Assembly: GCF_003634015.1 (NCBI RefSeq)
Contig: NZ_RBII01000001.1
Location: 1,488,001-1,552,000, forward strand
Direction of reading: 5' to 3'
From: Litorimonas taeanensis
GTDB lineage: Bacteria; Pseudomonadota; Alphaproteobacteria; Caulobacterales; Maricaulaceae
DNA: 64,000 nucleotides
Below, piece by piece: positions 52,539 to 64,000 of the stretch. A program made the translations under genes and the position numbers. A model generated the notes under the pieces. It had not been told where the DNA came from. It made no database searches and saw nothing but the letters and a program-made list of their open reading frames with translations. Position 1 is the stretch's first letter; each line of letters opens with the position of its first letter.

Positions 52539-53924
52539 TTAACAACACCTCGGAAATTGCGTCGCAAAGGCCTGTTGCGCAATCGCATTGCCTGCCTTCA
52601 TGGCTTGGACATGATCCGCCATCCAATGCACGCCGCCATAAATACGGCTCATGCCATTTTCTTCTGCTATTTGGGTTAGTGTACGCCAATGCCGCGTTAC
52701 GCCCCTTAATTGCGGCCATAAAACTTCGTCGGGCGAAATACCTGACAACGGGATATTATCGGTTCCTGCGATCAACGCCGTCATTGTTGCCCCTGCGGCG
52801 CCAAAGGTCGAATGTCCCGACGTATAGGATGGGAAGTTCGGCGTTGGTATGTAACTCGTCCAAGATGGATCGGCACTGACACGGGGGTCAGGATTGTTAA
52901 ATTGCGGCGCACGCACGCGAATAGCGCTTTCTGGGCGGATAATGTCATGCGCATATTTGCTATCCCATGCCGAAATAGACGCATCACATTGTGTCATACC
53001 CAAAAGTGCAAAAGCCCGCGATAAATCCGTCAGATTCATGGGTATGTGCTGTAAAACTTGCACAGCAATGTACAGGAAATGCCCCGGCGGGGTCAGGCCC
53101 CACGGCCCATCTTCCCAAAACATGGCAATTTCGCTTTCATCGCGTGTGCGTTCACGGCTCTTTCCTGCACCTATGCGGCGCAGAAGGTCATATTCTTGCG
53201 CAAATTCTGGGCTTGAAGGGTGATAAAAATCAGAGGCGCGGAACTGTGAGTTGGTCATCATAGTCCACGGCTTAATCTGGCCTTGTCCAGGGTAGAGAGC
53301 TCTATCGAATGTATCAAAAGCTGGTCCGGGCTTAGCGCTATAAAACGGCCCCGTCGGTTTCCACGCGAGCGAGTCTTTGCGTTGGTGATAACGGCCAAGA
53401 TAATAATCAACTTCGCTGGCTTCGGACCCATCATTGGTTCGCATTTTCACGACTTGCAGCCCGACCTTACGGCCCCATTCTATCCCGCGTTGCTTGGCCT
53501 CTCCGCCCGGGAAACGGTCAAAAAAGGCTTTACGCTCAAACAGAAACGGCGTTTGGAAAACCTCTGATGCCGCCGTTGTAAAAGCCGCCGCAAAGGCGAC
53601 ATCGGCATTTGCGCCCAATGGCCCATAACCGATACCATAGGGTTCTTGATAGACACGGGTCAGACCGTTCACCGCTAAAAAGCCCGCGACCAAAGGCATA
53701 GCAAAATTATAGGCCGCGCGCGGCGGCGCCACACGTTGGTCACGGGTTTGCTGCATAATAACATCAAGCCAATGAAAGACCGTATTATTGTTTTGAGGGG
53801 CCAGAACTTGGGTCAAGTAAGAGCTTTTACTTCCCATAGGGGCCACACAGCCCGCCAGAGGCAACATGGCTGCTGCCGCTATGCCCGCGGATCCCTTCAT
53901 CCACTCACGTCGTGAAATTCCCAT
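52539..53924 (-). CDS. Tat-exported vanadium-dependent haloperoxidase / PAP2-family protein
   Basis: About 461 residues from the ATG at 53924, which begins the twin-arginine signal SRREWMKG and is followed by AAAAMLPLAGCV (a Tat lipoprotein or plain cleavage site). An in-frame start at 53957 adds 11 residues. The C-terminal part has PSYTSGHSTFGAAGA and YGGVHWMADH, the histidine motifs of vanadium haloperoxidases and PAP2 acid phosphatases; a Lys/Arg upstream motif (PESAIRVRAP) precedes them. It would oxidise halides with peroxide or hydrolyse phosphate. It heads the three-gene minus-strand group and ends 1 nt before the barrel lipoprotein. Confidence 0.85.
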   Translation of the reverse strand: MGISRREWMKGSAGIAAAAMLPLAGCVAPMGSKSSYLTQVLAPQNNNTVFHWLDVIMQQTRDQRVAPPRAAYNFAMPLVAGFLAVNGLTRVYQEPYGIGYGPLGANADVAFAAAFTTAASEVFQTPFLFERKAFFDRFPGGEAKQRGIEWGRKVGLQVVKMRTNDGSEASEVDYYLGRYHQRKDSLAWKPTGPFYSAKPGPAFDTFDRALYPGQGQIKPWTMMTNSQFRASDFYHPSSPEFAQEYDLLRRIGAGKSRERTRDESEIAMFWEDGPWGLTPPGHFLYIAVQVLQHIPMNLTDLSRAFALLGMTQCDASISAWDSKYAHDIIRPESAIRVRAPQFNNPDPRVSADPSWTSYIPTPNFPSYTSGHSTFGAAGATMTALIAGTDNIPLSGISPDEVLWPQLRGVTRHWRTLTQIAEENGMSRIYGGVHWMADHVQAMKAGNAIAQQAFATQFPRCC

Positions 53925-54138
53925 AGCCCTCAATCGTCTTTCCCTTAAGTCTCTCAAAGATGAAGGAACATGGCTAATAAGTCGTTAAAACCCTCACAAG
54001 AATAAGCCCTTAAACCTATGAAGGCTTTCCCACAGCGCCGCCGTGAGATCCGACCGCGCTCAAGTCATTGTGATGCTCAGAACAGATACACCGCTATTAT
54101 TGCTTTGCCTCTACCGACCAAGGCTCTAAAACCCCCTT

Positions 54139-55359
54139 ATGACAAAACGGGTTCTCCTTATTATTGGCGGCGGTATTGCGGCCTATAAATCTCTTTTCCT
54201 GATACGGGTTCTGGCCAAGCGGGGGATTCAAAGCCGCGTTATCCTCACCCGCGGGGGCCGTGAATTTGTGACGCCCCTTTCTGCAGGGGGATTGTCGGGT
54301 GATAAAGTTTATACAGATCTTTGGGACCTTACCGACGAAGCCGAAATGGGTCACATTGAATTGTCCCGTTCTGCAGATTTAGTTGTTGTAGCCCCTGCGA
54401 CGGCGAATATGCTCGCCAAAGCGGCGCAAGGCTTGGCCAGCGATCTTGCCACAACAACTCTCTTGGCGACAGATAAGCGCGTCTTATTCGCCCCCGCTAT
54501 GAATGTGCGGATGTGGGAACATCCCGCGACACAACGCAATATCCAAACCCTTAGAAAAGATGGTTGTCTTTTTGTCGGGCCAGATAGCGGCGCTATGGCC
54601 TGTGGTGAATTTGGTGATGGCCGTATGGCCGAACCGGAAATGATTGCAGAGGCCATTGAAACAGCTCTGAAAGGCGTCACCCATATTGACGGTATAAAAC
54701 CTGATATGCCTCTGGCGGGTAAGCGCGTTTTGGTGACAGCAGGCCCCACACGCGAACCCCTCGACCCTGTGCGTTATCTCTCTAATCATTCTTCTGGCAA
54801 ACAAGGTTTCGCCATTGCAAAGTCTATGGCCGAATTAGGCGCCGATGTGACTTTGGTGGCTGGCCCAGTAAACCTCCCCTCGCCTTTGGGCGTGACCCGA
54901 ATTGATGTCGAAACAGCCGATGAAATGCTGCAAGCGACAGAAGCCGCCTTGCCATCTGATGTGTTTATTAGCGTCGCGGCTGTGGCCGATTGGCGCCCCG
55001 CTGCGAGGGCTGATAAAAAAGTCAAAAAAGCGAAATTGCAAGGCGGACTTCCGCCGTTAGAGCTCGTAGAAAATCCAGATATTTTAAAAACATTGTGTCA
55101 AAAAACCTCTGACCGCCCAACGCTTATCATTGGCTTTGCGGCTGAAACCAATGACGTCATTGAACACGCCAAAGCCAAACGACTGCGTAAAGGATGTGAC
55201 TGGATCGTTGCAAATGATGTATCAGGTGATGTGATGGGCGGCGATCATAACCGTATGATAATCGTCACGGAGACTGGCGAAACGGAATGGCCGCGCCTGA
55301 CAAAACAAGAATCCGCCGATAAATTGGCACAGAGCATCGCTGATTATTTTAAGGCGTAA
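54139..55359 (+). CDS. coaBC: Bifunctional phosphopantothenoylcysteine decarboxylase/synthetase
   Basis: 406 residues. The N-terminal flavin decarboxylase half (CoaC) has [22 protein letters not shown] and the catalytic-Cys segment [14 protein letters not shown]; the C-terminal synthetase half (CoaB) begins [32 protein letters not shown]. It makes 4'-phosphopantetheine from phosphopantothenate and cysteine in CoA synthesis. In many alphaproteobacteria it directly follows ubiB and precedes dut; here a block of minus-strand genes intervenes upstream, and one secreted protein gene lies between it and dut. Confidence 0.96.
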   Translation: MTKRVLLIIGGGIAAYKSLFLIRVLAKRGIQSRVILTRGGREFVTPLSAGGLSGDKVYTDLWDLTDEAEMGHIELSRSADLVVVAPATANMLAKAAQGLASDLATTTLLATDKRVLFAPAMNVRMWEHPATQRNIQTLRKDGCLFVGPDSGAMACGEFGDGRMAEPEMIAEAIETALKGVTHIDGIKPDMPLAGKRVLVTAGPTREPLDPVRYLSNHSSGKQGFAIAKSMAELGADVTLVAGPVNLPSPLGVTRIDVETADEMLQATEAALPSDVFISVAAVADWRPAARADKKVKKAKLQGGLPPLELVENPDILKTLCQKTSDRPTLIIGFAAETNDVIEHAKAKRLRKGCDWIVANDVSGDVMGGDHNRMIIVTETGETEWPRLTKQESADKLAQSIADYFKA

Positions 55360-55373
55360 CAGAGGACACATAG

Positions 55374-56231
55374 ATGAATTTACGACATCTCGCCCTAGCC
55401 GTAGCGCCCCTTGCATTCTGGCTTTCCTCCCCGGTTTTTGCAGATAATATTGCAAATTGCGAAGCCGTTTTGCTTGAAACTATCAAAGATGAAAAGGGTA
55501 ATGGCGGCGCCAAAGTCGCGAGCTATCGCCCTGCCACCGAATTTATGGCGTCGGTTTACTCCGAAGACGAAGAGACGCTCTATGAAATTGATGGACTTAA
55601 GATTCAGGCCATAATGTGTAAGAGACTTGATGTCTTACCGACCTCTGCTGATTTTAAAATTCTGGCGTCGGGCATTCCCTTTTTTATATCGCAAAGCTTT
55701 GAAACGTCTGATTCTGATTTGCTGTCTATCTTCTTCAAAGACGGCGCTTTCCGTCACAGCTATAAAGGGCCCGGCCTTAGCGAAGAAACAGAAGCGCTTT
55801 TGGCAAAGCGTATGACCGAATTTAATGCCAAAGAGCATGACTTGGCAGAAAAAGAAACCGCCCTCAAAGCCTCTAAATCTACCAAAGAAAAAGAAGAAGA
55901 CACCGAACAAAAAGATACAAATAAGACAGACCCAAAAACAAAGACATCAGAAGACAGCGATACTGACGCAGAGGTTAAGACAGAGGTTACAACAGATGAC
56001 CCCGCTCTTGAGCCAGATAACGACCATTCGACAGAGGTGACGCCCAAAGAGAGCGCAGATAAAGAGGGCACAGATAAAGAGAACCCAGATAAAGCGAACA
56101 GTGATAAAGACGCTCTATCGCCTGAAGTGGTTTCCTCAGAGGTAGTTTCTTCTGAGGCAGTTTCTTCTGAGGCCGTTTCATCCACGGAAGAGACGCCCGC
56201 CCCCCTAGAAGAGACGCCCGAGTCAGAATAA
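55374..56231 (+). CDS. Secreted protein with acidic low-complexity tail
   Basis: 285 residues. A signal peptide (ALAVAPLAFWLSSPVFAD) precedes an N-terminal region of about 130 residues with two Cys (NCEAVLL, IMCKRL) and conserved-looking hydrophobic core. The C-terminal half is nearly all Glu, Lys, Asp, Thr and Ser, including DKE/DKA repeats and four VVSSE/AVSSE units. I do not recognise the family. GAGGAC precedes the ATG, 14 nt after coaBC, so it is cotranscribed with coaBC and probably dut. Confidence 0.72.
   Translation: MNLRHLALAVAPLAFWLSSPVFADNIANCEAVLLETIKDEKGNGGAKVASYRPATEFMASVYSEDEETLYEIDGLKIQAIMCKRLDVLPTSADFKILASGIPFFISQSFETSDSDLLSIFFKDGAFRHSYKGPGLSEETEALLAKRMTEFNAKEHDLAEKETALKASKSTKEKEEDTEQKDTNKTDPKTKTSEDSDTDAEVKTEVTTDDPALEPDNDHSTEVTPKESADKEGTDKENPDKANSDKDALSPEVVSSEVVSSEAVSSEAVSSTEETPAPLEETPESE
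56124..56183 (+). repeat. 15-bp tandem repeat in the secreted-protein gene
   Basis: Four units of GAGGYNGTTTCNTCN type (56124-56138, 56139-56153, 56154-56168, 56169-56183), each encoding Glu-Val/Ala-Val-Ser-Ser. The middle two differ at one base. In frame, so unit number can vary. Confidence 0.8.
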
Positions 56232-56300
56232 TGCTCTGCTTAGAGGGCATGAATGACCCTCGCGAAAGTCTGGTCAATCCGTTTCTGAAAGCAATGTGAT

Positions 56301-56753
56301 ATGGTGCGTGTTTTATTTAAAACCTTGGAACATTTCGAAGGTCTGCAATTACCGGCCTATGAAACAGCCCTTGCGGCGGGTGCGGATTTACGTGCAGCCT
56401 TACCTACAGAGGCACCGATGAGTTTGGCCCCGGGGGAACGCGCACTTGTTCCCACAGGTTTTTGCATGGCGCTTCCTGCGGGATATGAAGCGCAAATTCG
56501 GCCGCGCTCAGGTTTGGCCTATAAACACGGCCTCACCTGTTTAAACACACCCGGCACAATCGACGCTGATTATCGCGGGGAGGTCAAAGTTCTTCTCATT
56601 AATCATGGGCAAGAGAGCTTCACCATTATGCGCGGAGAACGTATTGCCCAAATGGTGATTGCCCCCATTACGCAGCCTGAATTTGAACAGGTTGATGATT
56701 TAGATGATACCGCCAGAGGTGCAGGCGGATTTGGATCAACGGGCGTTAACTAA
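56301..56753 (+). CDS. dut: dUTP diphosphatase
   Basis: 150-residue trimeric dUTPase. All five motifs are visible: [41 protein letters not shown] and GAGGFGSTG. It hydrolyses dUTP to dUMP, keeping uracil out of DNA. Its end overlaps the end of the convergent VanZ gene by 4 nt. Confidence 0.97.
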   Translation: MVRVLFKTLEHFEGLQLPAYETALAAGADLRAALPTEAPMSLAPGERALVPTGFCMALPAGYEAQIRPRSGLAYKHGLTCLNTPGTIDADYRGEVKVLLINHGQESFTIMRGERIAQMVIAPITQPEFEQVDDLDDTARGAGGFGSTGVN

Positions 56754-57166
56754 GCCGATATTTCACTGACAGAAGTCGAAGCCTTGTCGGGGCGGGCTTG
56801 AAATAATAACCAGATTGAAAACGCCAAAAAGGCGCCAGCGCTATTCGCGACCGCGTCCCAAAACGATATTGAGCGCCCTATATTCATAGTGCCTTGTAAA
56901 AACTCAATAATGACACCCATTAATATTACGGCAAAAACCGTGATAAGCGCACGTTTTGAAAAACGGGCCAGTAATGCCAAACCGCAGACGGTAAAATATG
57001 CCCCGAAATGCAAAACCTTATCCATATTATTAAAACTATTGGGCAGGTTGATTTGCGCTAATGATTTCCAAACAACCAGCCCCATTGTGAGCAAGCATAG
57101 TATTCTCGCTGTCCAAATTGTGAATTTGGACTCTTGCACAGCCGTCATAAAACCATTTTTCATCAT
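56750..57166 (-). CDS. VanZ-family membrane protein
   Basis: 138 residues with four hydrophobic helices. [19 protein letters not shown] and the conserved [17 protein letters not shown] identify the VanZ-like family. Function unknown outside glycopeptide resistance, where VanZ lowers teicoplanin binding; in Gram-negatives it is simply a small inner-membrane protein. Alternative starts exist at Met2 and Met7. Confidence 0.86.
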   Translation of the reverse strand: MMKNGFMTAVQESKFTIWTARILCLLTMGLVVWKSLAQINLPNSFNNMDKVLHFGAYFTVCGLALLARFSKRALITVFAVILMGVIIEFLQGTMNIGRSISFWDAVANSAGAFLAFSIWLLFQARPDKASTSVSEISA

Positions 57167-57347
57167 GCGCCCCCCTTAAAGAGGGATTGTGAATAAATCA
57201 CGTCAAAATTCTGTAATTCTTGTGTTGGCCTTTACCCGCCCATATTCACGAGTCATAGGGTGTGATAGTGGGATGTGATAGGGTACAAAATAAAACAAAC
57301 CGAATCTGATAAAGATACAAACCCCCAAGACCGCCTATTTGGCGAAA

Positions 57348-57644
57348 ATGACCTTAACAAATGAGATTACTATGGAAACCTTAAACCCAAAAGACGTTGC
57401 CCAAGACCTTGATGGATGGACGGGCGGAGACGACTTCATCACCAAAGTTTTCCGATTTGATGATTTTGCTCAAGCCTTTGGCTGGATGACACAGATAGCC
57501 ATTATCGCCGATAAAATGGATCATCACCCCGAATGGTTTAATGTCTATAACCGCGTCGATGTCACCCTTACCACCCATGATGCCGGCGGTGTGACAGAGA
57601 AAGATGTGACATTGGCAAAAGCCATGGAAAAGGCGGCTACATAA
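57348..57644 (+). CDS. phhB: Pterin-4-alpha-carbinolamine dehydratase
   Basis: About 98 residues from the ATG at 57348 (an in-frame TTG at 57339 and ATG at 57372 are alternatives). The family core is [24 protein letters not shown], with the two catalytic histidines, and [14 protein letters not shown]. It dehydrates 4a-hydroxytetrahydrobiopterin, recycling the cofactor of aromatic amino acid hydroxylases, or acts as a moonlighting molybdopterin-related enzyme. No phenylalanine hydroxylase is in the window. Confidence 0.93.
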   Translation: MTLTNEITMETLNPKDVAQDLDGWTGGDDFITKVFRFDDFAQAFGWMTQIAIIADKMDHHPEWFNVYNRVDVTLTTHDAGGVTEKDVTLAKAMEKAAT

Positions 57645-57761
57645 GTCATTTGGTAAATCTAGGCGAAAAGGCTTCCCTTGTATTTCTTTTATAAGGGCGT
57701 AGGGATGCCATACGTTAATTACTCCTTATCCGCAGTCTCAATCGCATTTAGGATGAACATT

Positions 57762-59708
57762 ATGAATTTTATTTTCCGACTTCCTAGAAATATATCAATA
57801 AATCTACGCTCCACGACCGCGCTTATGGCCGTCCTTATCGGCAGCACGGCAGGGCCCGCACTGGCGCAAGTTACAGAAGCCGACCAAGGCGTGTTCACTA
57901 TCGCCCCGGGATTTTGTACCAATGGCCGCATCGTTATCATGGATGGGCAATCAGAATGCGTCATTGATGACAGTCTTGAATCTTTGATAGAGGATTTTCA
58001 AAACGCAGATTTAGCGTCTAATCCAATTGCCGCAGGCGAGAGAGGCGATAAGAAAGCTTTACGTCTTTTACCTGATGTCAGCTTAGAAGCGAGTAACGCC
58101 CAGAACGCCAAAACCGAAGATTTTCTATCTCGCCATGCTTTGCTCTCTGCACGTCCTTTTTCCGAGGAAGAGCGGTTAAATTATGACCTTCTGGGTTTTG
58201 TTCTGCGTCAACGGCAACGTCTTGTCCCTTTTGACGAAGCCCGCATTCCGTTTACGAATGATAGTGGTTTCTTCAATGAGATGGCCTATATTGCGCGCCA
58301 AACTCGATTTAACAAAGTCGCAGATTACGAAGCCTATGCTGCGCGATTGACACAGCTTCCCCGTTATTTCGAGCAACATCGGACGAATATGGAACGCGGC
58401 GTAGAGACAGGCATGACGGCCGCCGCAGAAATCATGCCAGGCATTTTAGACATTGTTAAAACCCTCTCTGAAGGGCCTGCCGAAACGCACAGCCTATACG
58501 CCCCATTTAAGACTTTGCCCGAGAACTTTTCGGCCGCAGATAAAAAACGATTAAAAGCTCTGGGCGAAGCGGCCATTAACAGCGCCGTCTTGCCGGCCTA
58601 TCGTGACCTCGCAAGGTTTTTAGAAAAAGATTACATCCCAAAAGCCAGAAAAGTTCCTGGCATTGGCGTAAATGATGAAAGCCGTAACTATTATCGCGCG
58701 CTTGTTCGCTATTTCACCACGCTCGATTTAACCCCGGATGAGATCCACGAAATTGGCCTCAGCGAAGTCACTCGTATTCGTGCTGAAATGGATGACATTA
58801 TCAAAGAGGTAGGATTTAAAGGGAGCTTTGCAGAGTTCGTACAAGACCTACGGACTAACCCCAAATTTTACGCGAAAACTGAGCGTGAATTGCTCATGAC
58901 CGCTTCTTATTTGGCCAAGAAAATTGATGGCAAAATGCCAGAATATTTTAAAACGCTGCCCCGTCTTTCTTATGGCGTCATTCCTGTCCCGAAAGAGATT
59001 GCGGCAAATTACACGACAGGCCGTTATTTTGGCGGTAATCCCGAACAGGGACGCGCCGGTAATTATGTCGTCAATACTTACGACCTTAAGTCCCGCCCGC
59101 TCTATAACCTCCCTGCTTTGACAGCCCATGAAGGTGTTCCGGGCCATCACCAGCAAATCGCAATTGCGCAAGAATTAGAAAATGTTCCGCCTTTTCGTCA
59201 GTCTCTCTATCCCAATGCTTTTGGCGAAGGATGGGGCCTCTATTCAGAAAAGCTCGCAGGCGAGATGGGGATTTATGAAACCCCTTATGAACGCTTTGGA
59301 CAGCTTACCTATGAAATGTGGAGAGCCTGCCGCCTTGTTGTCGATACAGGCATGCATTGGAAAGGGTGGAGCCGTGATAAAGCCGAAGCATGTTTCCTCG
59401 AAAATTCCGCTCTAGCCGCTCATAATATCAAAACCGAAGTTGACCGTTACATCTCTTGGCCGGGTCAAGCTTTGGCCTATAAAATAGGCGAGTTAAAAAT
59501 CCTAGAGCTTCGCAAGAAATCCGAAGAGAGTTTGGGCGAGGATTTTGACATTCGACGTTTTCACGATGCTGTCCTAGAAGATGGCGGCGTACCGCTTGAT
59601 ATGCTTGAGAAAAAAATAGAGCGCTGGATTGGTCAGGAAATTCAAAGAATAAGCGATGAAGCAACCAATTCGAATATGCGGGCGACAACCACAAGCGGCA
59701 ATCGATAG
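57762..59708 (+). CDS. Exported DUF885 family metallopeptidase-like protein
   Basis: About 648 residues from the ATG at 57762, which has AGGA eight bases upstream and gives a signal peptide ending GSTAGPALAQ. Further in-frame starts lie at 57705 and 57753. The DUF885 core includes LTAHEGVPGHHQQIAIAQEL, a gluzincin-like zinc site (H-E-G-x-P-G-H-H) and SFGEGWGLYSEKLAGEMG-type helix (FGEGWGLYSE). The family is related to M2/M3-like peptidases and is often found in gammaproteobacterial and alphaproteobacterial periplasms; the substrate is unknown. Confidence 0.88.
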   Translation: MNFIFRLPRNISINLRSTTALMAVLIGSTAGPALAQVTEADQGVFTIAPGFCTNGRIVIMDGQSECVIDDSLESLIEDFQNADLASNPIAAGERGDKKALRLLPDVSLEASNAQNAKTEDFLSRHALLSARPFSEEERLNYDLLGFVLRQRQRLVPFDEARIPFTNDSGFFNEMAYIARQTRFNKVADYEAYAARLTQLPRYFEQHRTNMERGVETGMTAAAEIMPGILDIVKTLSEGPAETHSLYAPFKTLPENFSAADKKRLKALGEAAINSAVLPAYRDLARFLEKDYIPKARKVPGIGVNDESRNYYRALVRYFTTLDLTPDEIHEIGLSEVTRIRAEMDDIIKEVGFKGSFAEFVQDLRTNPKFYAKTERELLMTASYLAKKIDGKMPEYFKTLPRLSYGVIPVPKEIAANYTTGRYFGGNPEQGRAGNYVVNTYDLKSRPLYNLPALTAHEGVPGHHQQIAIAQELENVPPFRQSLYPNAFGEGWGLYSEKLAGEMGIYETPYERFGQLTYEMWRACRLVVDTGMHWKGWSRDKAEACFLENSALAAHNIKTEVDRYISWPGQALAYKIGELKILELRKKSEESLGEDFDIRRFHDAVLEDGGVPLDMLEKKIERWIGQEIQRISDEATNSNMRATTTSGNR

Positions 59709-59849
59709 GGCCCCATATCAGGAGGCCCGACTGCCGCTCTGTATGGCGCGCTTTAATACGCGTCGCCGTCACCCAATTCAGACTTCGTTCATGCAAAATA
59801 ATGGAAAGATAACGGACTGAATACAAGACACCTCAAATTGGAGACTATT

Positions 59850-60185
59850 ATGAGCAAACGTGATGAGCTAATCGAAAAATATGCTGAGCAAATGAAAGAT
59901 AAATTGGGCCTTACCCCTGATATGGATCTTCTTCGCAAAGTCACAATCGGCTGTGGGCCATCAATCTATAATCGCGATTCTTCAACTGTTGCGGCGTCTG
60001 ATAAGAGCGAAGTCGAAACCGTCAAAAAGAACTTCTTAATGAAAAAGCTAGGCTTGGCTGATAGCGCTGATTTAGACCTTGGATTAACAACCGTCCTTGA
60101 AAGCTATACAGAGCGCACGAAATATCGCGCTGTTGTATATTATCTTCTGACAAAGCATTTCGGCAAAGAAAGCGTTTACAACTAA
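59850..60185 (+). CDS. DUF2853 small protein
   Basis: About 111 residues from the ATG at 59850, with GGAG nearby (an in-frame TTG at 59838 is unlikely). Pattern: SKRDELIEKYAEQMKDKLG, GCGPSIYNRDSSTVAASDKSE, KNFLMKKLGL, KYRAVVYYLLTKHF, all typical of DUF2853. Cytosolic, helical, function unknown; a structural genomics structure of a family member exists from established knowledge. It ends before a bidirectional terminator facing gyrB. Confidence 0.88.
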   Translation: MSKRDELIEKYAEQMKDKLGLTPDMDLLRKVTIGCGPSIYNRDSSTVAASDKSEVETVKKNFLMKKLGLADSADLDLGLTTVLESYTERTKYRAVVYYLLTKHFGKESVYN

Positions 60186-60222
60186 ATTCTTAGCTTTGGC
60201 GATATATGTCGAACAAAAACAC

Positions 60223-60250
60223 AAAAGAGCGGCCTAGGCCGCTCTTTTTA
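60223..60250. terminator. Bidirectional rho-independent terminator
   Basis: Perfect stem AAAAGAGCGGCC / GGCCGCTCTTTT with a TA loop and flanking A and T runs. Serves DUF2853 (+) and gyrB (-). Confidence 0.9.
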
Positions 60251-60284
60251 TATTGGGACGTATTATTTATTATTTATCGCTTGG

Positions 60285-62741
<2,457 letters not shown>

Positions 62742-62974
62742 TCACCCGCCATGAAGTCTACGAATCGGCGGGGATAAAGGATGTTTTATAGGGGATTTAT
62801 GGCGGGAATGGTAGGGTTGAGTGGTGTTTTTAAAATTAGTCGCCCAATCGCATAAGGTACTCATGCCCTCGGCGCCATCTCACTATTTAGTGATTCAATA
62901 TAGGCGGGATTATCAAAATTAATTCTGGTGTTTTCGAAAAAATAACAACACTCTCCTTAAAACGGGGCACTTTA

Positions 62975-64000
62975 ATGAATCGCATAAAAAACTTAGCCAT
63001 ATTTTGTTCAACGCTGTGCCCAATGGCCTCTACGCTAGCCTATGCGCAGACAGGGGAATTACGGACAGGGGATAGTTTGGATGAAATTATTACCACGGCG
63101 CAACGCCGCGTCGAAAATCAACAATCAGTGCCAATTGCGTTAACGGTCTTGGATGACAATTTTATTCTCGACAATGAAATTCAAACCTTAGAAGATTTAA
63201 ATGGGAGTATTCCTAATTTCTACGCCACTCGCTCGGTGTCTTATGGCGCCGCACCGCTGAGCATTCGCGGTATAGGCGGCGCGAATGGCGGCGGTAATTT
63301 TTACAATGATGAACCCGTCGGGGTTTATATTGACGGCGTTTATGTGGCGCGCTTAAGTGTCTCCACATCTGACTTAGCGGACATTGAATCGATACAAGTC
63401 CTGCGCGGACCGCAAGGTACTTTATATGGCCGAAACAGTACAGCCGGCGCGATTTTAATCACCACCAAAGAAAGCCAAATACAACATGAAGGCTCGCTTC
63501 GCCTAAGCGCGACGGACTTAGGTGACTTTAGCGTCCAAGGCGCAATGACGGGGGCCTTGTCAGATCACATCACGGGCCGCCTCGCCTTAGCTTATAGCGA
63601 TAGAGAGGGGTTTGGCACGAACACCGTGGATGATACAACGCCCGGCGGCTCACAAAGTTTTACAGCGCGCGGGCGAGTATCCTTTGAGCCCCAAGATAAT
63701 TTGCAAGTGCATATAATTGCAGAACATCAAAATCGAGAGTCTAATCCAGTCTTGATTGCCGTCACTGATGTTGGATTAACGGGGACGGCGTCGCCTTTTA
63801 TCCAACGTTCTGACCTTAATGAAATTTTGCAATCCAATCGATTTGCTACCAATGATGATAATTACAGTCATTCGACCACGAATAGCCTGACCGTAAATGG
63901 AAGCTATGATTTGGGCGCGCTAAATATAACCACAATTTCTGGCTATCGGGATTGGTCATTAAACGGCAAACAAGATTCAGACAGCACCGCATTACAGCTT
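62975..64000 (+). CDS. TonB-dependent receptor, N-terminal part (runs off window end)
   Basis: Open from the ATG at 62975 to the window end, 342 codons. A signal peptide (LAIFCSTLCPMASTLAYAQ) is followed by the plug: DEIITTAQRRVENQQSVPIALTV, LSIRGIGGANGG, EPVGVYIDGVYVAR, ESIQVLRGPQGTLYGRNSTAGAILITT, then barrel strands. The sequence GVYIDGVY and TTAQRR are typical of the alphaproteobacterial/sphingomonad TonB-dependent receptors for diverse nutrients. Only weak GGGG is seen as ribosome site. Ligand unknown. Confidence 0.92.
   Translation, partial: MNRIKNLAIFCSTLCPMASTLAYAQTGELRTGDSLDEIITTAQRRVENQQSVPIALTVLDDNFILDNEIQTLEDLNGSIPNFYATRSVSYGAAPLSIRGIGGANGGGNFYNDEPVGVYIDGVYVARLSVSTSDLADIESIQVLRGPQGTLYGRNSTAGAILITTKESQIQHEGSLRLSATDLGDFSVQGAMTGALSDHITGRLALAYSDREGFGTNTVDDTTPGGSQSFTARGRVSFEPQDNLQVHIIAEHQNRESNPVLIAVTDVGLTGTASPFIQRSDLNEILQSNRFATNDDNYSHSTTNSLTVNGSYDLGALNITTISGYRDWSLNGKQDSDSTALQL

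Overview
The window looks like a stretch of chromosome from a free-living, probably marine alphaproteobacterium. The case rests on two TonB-dependent receptors at its edges, a Caulobacter-style cpa (tad) pilus locus in the order pilin-cpaA-B-C-D-E-F-tadB-tadC, a ClpS/ClpA pair, the mitochondrial-type complex I subunit NDUFA12 next to a DUF2155 gene, ubiB with coaBC and dut nearby, and CtrA-like promoter motifs. Base composition looks a little under 50 percent GC by eye (not counted). A Hyphomonadaceae/Maricaulales-type host is my best guess; the genus cannot be read from this sequence. I saw no rRNA, tRNA, CRISPR array, transposase, integrase or prophage gene.

Layout. 1-1843: N-terminal part of a TonB-dependent receptor. 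1988-9762: an envelope-lipid region, with one GT4 glycosyltransferase divergent from a tightly overlapping five-gene operon (GT4 glycosyltransferase, polytopic membrane protein, RND/MMPL exporter, DUF2141 protein, glycerophosphodiesterase); a perfect 11+11 bp palindrome lies between the two units. 9827-15756: adenine deaminase, a phytase-like esterase, DUF2155, NDUFA12, a pentapeptide-repeat protein and aspS. 16072-17923: a tryptophan 2,3-dioxygenase-like and a kynureninase-like gene, both divergent from their textbook families. 18099-33010: housekeeping and envelope genes, namely a cNMP-binding patatin lipase, a FadL-type channel, clpA/clpS, two SIMPL lipoproteins, a D,D-carboxypeptidase, panC, DUF1272, a YHS protein, an anchored cytochrome c, an NlpC/P60 hydrolase, a MarR regulator and an M17 aminopeptidase.

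33181-46759 is the Tad/Flp pilus locus: a TPR lipoprotein (TadD-like) outward on the plus strand; a minus-strand block carrying two Flp pilins, prepilin peptidase, CpaB, secretin CpaC, CpaD, CpaE, CpaF, TadB and TadC; and on the plus strand a stand-alone CpaC N-domain protein plus two TadE/G pseudopilins. Together these are nearly everything needed to process, assemble and secrete an Flp pilus.

46773-62732: a tyrosine phosphatase, nrdB (with two NrdR-like boxes), ubiB, then three minus-strand genes for exported proteins (a small basic protein, a lipobox-bearing beta-barrel, a Tat-exported vanadium haloperoxidase/PAP2 enzyme) sitting between ubiB and coaBC, then a low-complexity secreted protein, dut, a VanZ protein, phhB, a DUF885 metallopeptidase, DUF2853 and gyrB. 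62975-64000 starts a second TonB-dependent receptor that runs off the window.

I found no unmistakable new defence or mobile system. The observations most worth following are the envelope-lipid operon with its palindromic operator candidate, the aberrant tryptophan-degradation pair, the ubiB-coaBC insertion with the lipoprotein barrel and haloperoxidase, and the repeat and operator architecture of the pilus promoters.
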